Notes under the pieces: model-generated
What the model was told of the DNA's origin: nothing
Database searches by the model: none
What the model saw: the letters and a program-made list of their open reading frames with translations, nothing else
Assembly (NCBI GenBank): GCA_017405945.1
Contig: JAFQZL010000063.1
Coordinates: forward strand, 16,622-80,621
Direction of reading: 5' to 3'
DNA from: Acidaminococcaceae bacterium
Lineage (GTDB): Bacteria > Bacillota > Negativicutes > Acidaminococcales > Acidaminococcaceae
DNA: 64,000 nucleotides
Part shown: positions 62,038 through 64,000 of the stretch, in pieces
Layout: every line of letters starts with the position of its first letter
How positions within the stretch are numbered: the stretch's first letter is position 1
Position numbers and translations under genes: made by a program

Positions 62038-62652
62038 TCATTTTCTGCTTTTCTTTTTTCCCGTTTCCTTTTCGTGTATCTCTGCACTGGCAATCACGGC
62101 TTTGGCCACTGCCTTCAGGGAAAGCCGACGATCCATGCTGAGCTTTTGCATGGCCTGAAAGGCATCTTTTTCTGTAAATTTATACTGATCCATCAGGATG
62201 CCCTTGGCCCGGTCCAGCAGCTTCCGGGTCTCCAGATCGTCCTTTGCCTTGTCCAGTGCGGCGTTTAACCGCTGGAAGGCGGCAAAACGGCTGATGGCGA
62301 TCTCAATGGCGGGGAACAGTTCCTCTTCCCGGACCGGTTTTACCAAATAGGCGAAAACGCCGGAATTGGTTGCTTCCTGTACGATTTCCTGCTGGCTGTA
62401 GGCGGTGAGCAGCAGCACCGGGGCCAGTTTTGCTTCCCCGATGAGCTTGGCGGCTTCCAGGCCGTCCATCTCCGGCATTTTCACATCCATGATGACCAGG
62501 TCCGGTCGTTCACGTTCCGCAAGGCTTACAGCGATTTTTCCGTTTTCCGCTTCGCCTGCGACGATGTGTCCCGCTTCTTCCAGCATTTCCCGCAGGTCCA
62601 GGCGCAGCAATGCTTCGTCATCCGCAATCAGTATCTTTAACGGTTTTATCAC
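62038..62652 (-). CDS. ANTAR-domain response regulator (RNA-binding antiterminator)
   Basis: Cytoplasmic response regulator, 204 residues from the GTG at 62652. The receiver domain is ~5-120: acidic pair ADDEALLR, phospho-acceptor Asp in LVIMDVKMPEMDG, then LLLTAYS and AYLVKPV. The ANTAR domain is ~140-195 (RKLLDRAKGILMDQYKFTEKDAFQAMQKLSM), which in this family binds paired RNA hairpins to prevent termination. GTG at 62652 has GGAGGGG 5 nt upstream; a TTG at 62673 lies before that site and is rejected. It follows the PdtaS-like kinase gene, its likely partner. carAB, with its own promoter, is next on the same strand. Confidence 0.91.
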   Translation of the reverse strand: MIKPLKILIADDEALLRLDLREMLEEAGHIVAGEAENGKIAVSLAERERPDLVIMDVKMPEMDGLEAAKLIGEAKLAPVLLLTAYSQQEIVQEATNSGVFAYLVKPVREEELFPAIEIAISRFAAFQRLNAALDKAKDDLETRKLLDRAKGILMDQYKFTEKDAFQAMQKLSMDRRLSLKAVAKAVIASAEIHEKETGKKKSRK

Positions 62653-62797
62653 TCTGACCCCTCCATTACACAATACAACCTCTCCATAACCCGATACAAA
62701 ACAAATCAGATTTTTATATTTTTGGAATTATCTACTTTCTATTTGGTCTGTCTCTGCCGAACTGTAACGCAAGTCTGACCCTGTTTTATCCTTTCAA

Positions 62798-64000
62798 TTA
62801 TATATGGATGACCACCCTGGCCACTGTGCCGCTTCCGTCGGTACGGGGTTCCAGCGTGAACGTTCCCTTTAAATCGGACTGCACGACGGTCTGCACGATC
62901 TTGAGGCCCAGGCTTTTGGTTTTCTGCAGATCAAAACCGGAAGGCAGGCCCACGCCGTCATCTGTTACCAGCAGAAGCAACCGGTCGTCGTTTTCCTTTT
63001 TGGCGCTGCCGGCATAGGACACAGCTTCAGCTGCCTTGCCCTGGAGCTTTTCCCGGTTTCCTCCGTCTTCGTCCAGCCGGCTGATGGTAGCTGTCAGTGT
63101 TCCCTTTTTCCGGTTTTCAAACCCGTGCTCCAGCGCGTTTTGCAATAATTCGTTCAGCACCAGGGCCAGACTGGCCGCCTGCTGGGAGGGTAATCGCAGG
63201 TTATCTGCGGAAAATTTCATTTCCAGCTCCAAATCCGGCGTTTTCATACTGCTCATGACCGTGCGGCACACGCCGTTGCCCAGTTCGTTGATATCCACCA
63301 GTTCCGTTCCCTGCCCGGAAAGGTACTCGTGTACCAGCGCGATGCTGCTGATCCGGTTGATGGAATCCCGCAGCACGACCTTTGTTTCTTCCGAGGCTGC
63401 CCGGCGCTGTTCCAGTCGCAGCAGGCTGGCGATGGTCTGCAGATTGTTCTTGACCCGATGATGGATCTCCCGGATCACCGCAGCCTTTACCCGCAGTTCT
63501 TCGTCCTTCAGCTTCAGCTGGGTCACGTCTTCGATAACTACAATGATGCGCTCAATGCTTCCGGCCGCATGCAGCGGGATAAAACGGAAATCCAGGAACA
63601 GGCCTTTCTTCTGCAGTTCCTGTTCTTCGGCCGTGCCTGTGTACAAAACGTTGTCGATGCCGTTCCAGTTAATCTCTTCGCTGCTGGTTCGCCGGCCTAC
63701 CAGGTGTCCGACGCCCAGCACCCGGTAAATATGCCGGGCCGCGTTGTTGGCTGCAAGAATCAGCCCGTCCCGGGCATTCACCAGCACCAGCCCGTCGATA
63801 CTGGACAGGCGGCGGTAGCAGCTGTTAGAGGCATAGTCTGTTTTACTGCCGTGCAGGAAGTCCATGGTGGCGTCCCAGAATACCACGTCGGCTTCCCGGT
63901 CTTCAAAGGCGGCGGCGGCGAAGCAGCGGTTGTGCCCGTCGCAGATGGGATAGACCTTCAGCCGGGCGAACTGGCCCGGCGCAACTTCCCGGAACCCTTC
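62798..64000 (-). CDS. PdtaS/EutW-like sensor histidine kinase (N-terminus beyond the window)
   Basis: Soluble-looking sensor kinase; 400 residues are visible and the frame stays open to the window end, so the start is missing. The N-terminal part visible (EVAPGQFARLKVYPICDGHNR) is an uncharacterised sensor region. A PAS-like domain follows (~57-160, IDGLVLVNARDGLILAANNAARHI). The HisKA_2 phosphorylation helix is IREIHHRVKNNLQTIASLLRLEQRR (~178-202). A HATPase domain follows with LVLNELLQNALEHGFE and DDGVGLPSGF. Kinases of this type pair with ANTAR regulators; the gene for one lies 145 bp downstream. Confidence 0.9.
   Translation of the reverse strand, partial: EGFREVAPGQFARLKVYPICDGHNRCFAAAAFEDREADVVFWDATMDFLHGSKTDYASNSCYRRLSSIDGLVLVNARDGLILAANNAARHIYRVLGVGHLVGRRTSSEEINWNGIDNVLYTGTAEEQELQKKGLFLDFRFIPLHAAGSIERIIVVIEDVTQLKLKDEELRVKAAVIREIHHRVKNNLQTIASLLRLEQRRAASEETKVVLRDSINRISSIALVHEYLSGQGTELVDINELGNGVCRTVMSSMKTPDLELEMKFSADNLRLPSQQAASLALVLNELLQNALEHGFENRKKGTLTATISRLDEDGGNREKLQGKAAEAVSYAGSAKKENDDRLLLLVTDDGVGLPSGFDLQKTKSLGLKIVQTVVQSDLKGTFTLEPRTDGSGTVARVVIHI

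Overview
The window looks like chromosome from a diderm Firmicute (class Negativicutes; Acidaminococcus/Phascolarctobacterium-like is my best guess, made from gene content only). Firmicute-style regulation is present: a T-box leader, a SpoIIE/STAS/RsbW-type partner-switching set, an ANTAR regulator and PerR/Fur-like boxes. Alongside it are systems that need an outer membrane: a two-partner secretion pair and a YadA-like trimeric autotransporter. A cobalamin-controlled methylmalonyl-CoA mutase operon and a type III glutamine synthetase fit an anaerobic, propionate/succinate-linked metabolism. I see no rRNA, tRNA, CRISPR array, insertion sequence or prophage.

Layout. 1-4.6 kb: a signalling module made of a MATE transporter fused to an RsbW-like domain, a STAS protein, a free RsbW-like kinase and a membrane-bound SpoIIE-type phosphatase. 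5-9.5 kb: glutamate synthase large subunit without its small subunit. 9.9-17.7 kb: a surface-protein region with tpsA, tpsB, a decayed YadA-anchor remnant and an intact YadA-like adhesin. 17.8-24.1 kb: a T-box (UGG specifier) followed by trpD-C-F-B-A and a second, TrpB2-type trpB; trpE and trpG are absent. 24.2-28 kb: an AstE/AspA-like zinc hydrolase, an orphan iron-type binding lipoprotein and a MATE transporter.

28.3-33.6 kb: a five-gene nickel/peptide-type ABC importer. 34-37.5 kb: a very large Zn/Cd-type P-type ATPase with a His-Asp repeat tail and four HMA domains, behind an ArsR/SmtB-like operator. 37.6-43.8 kb: orphan binding proteins, rubrerythrin, an exported CbiK-like chelatase and a small coiled-coil protein; two of these promoters carry PerR/Fur-like palindromes. 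44-50.6 kb: a cobalamin riboswitch and mutA-mutB-meaB. 50.7-57.1 kb: a long palindromic element, an orphan gene, dapL, glmS and glnN. 57.3-57.5 kb: a candidate small RNA. 57.5-64 kb (minus strand): a PdtaS-like histidine kinase (cut by the window end), its ANTAR regulator, and carA-carB.

How the genes connect. Nitrogen handling recurs: gltB, glnN, glmS, carAB and an ANTAR two-component pair. Metal handling is the second theme: Zn/Cd export, iron- and nickel-type binding proteins, a tetrapyrrole chelatase and B12-dependent enzymes. The least explained items are the MATE-RsbW fusion module, the 183-bp palindrome at 50.7-50.9 kb, the promoter-terminator pair with no gene at 57.3-57.5 kb, and the YadA remnant.
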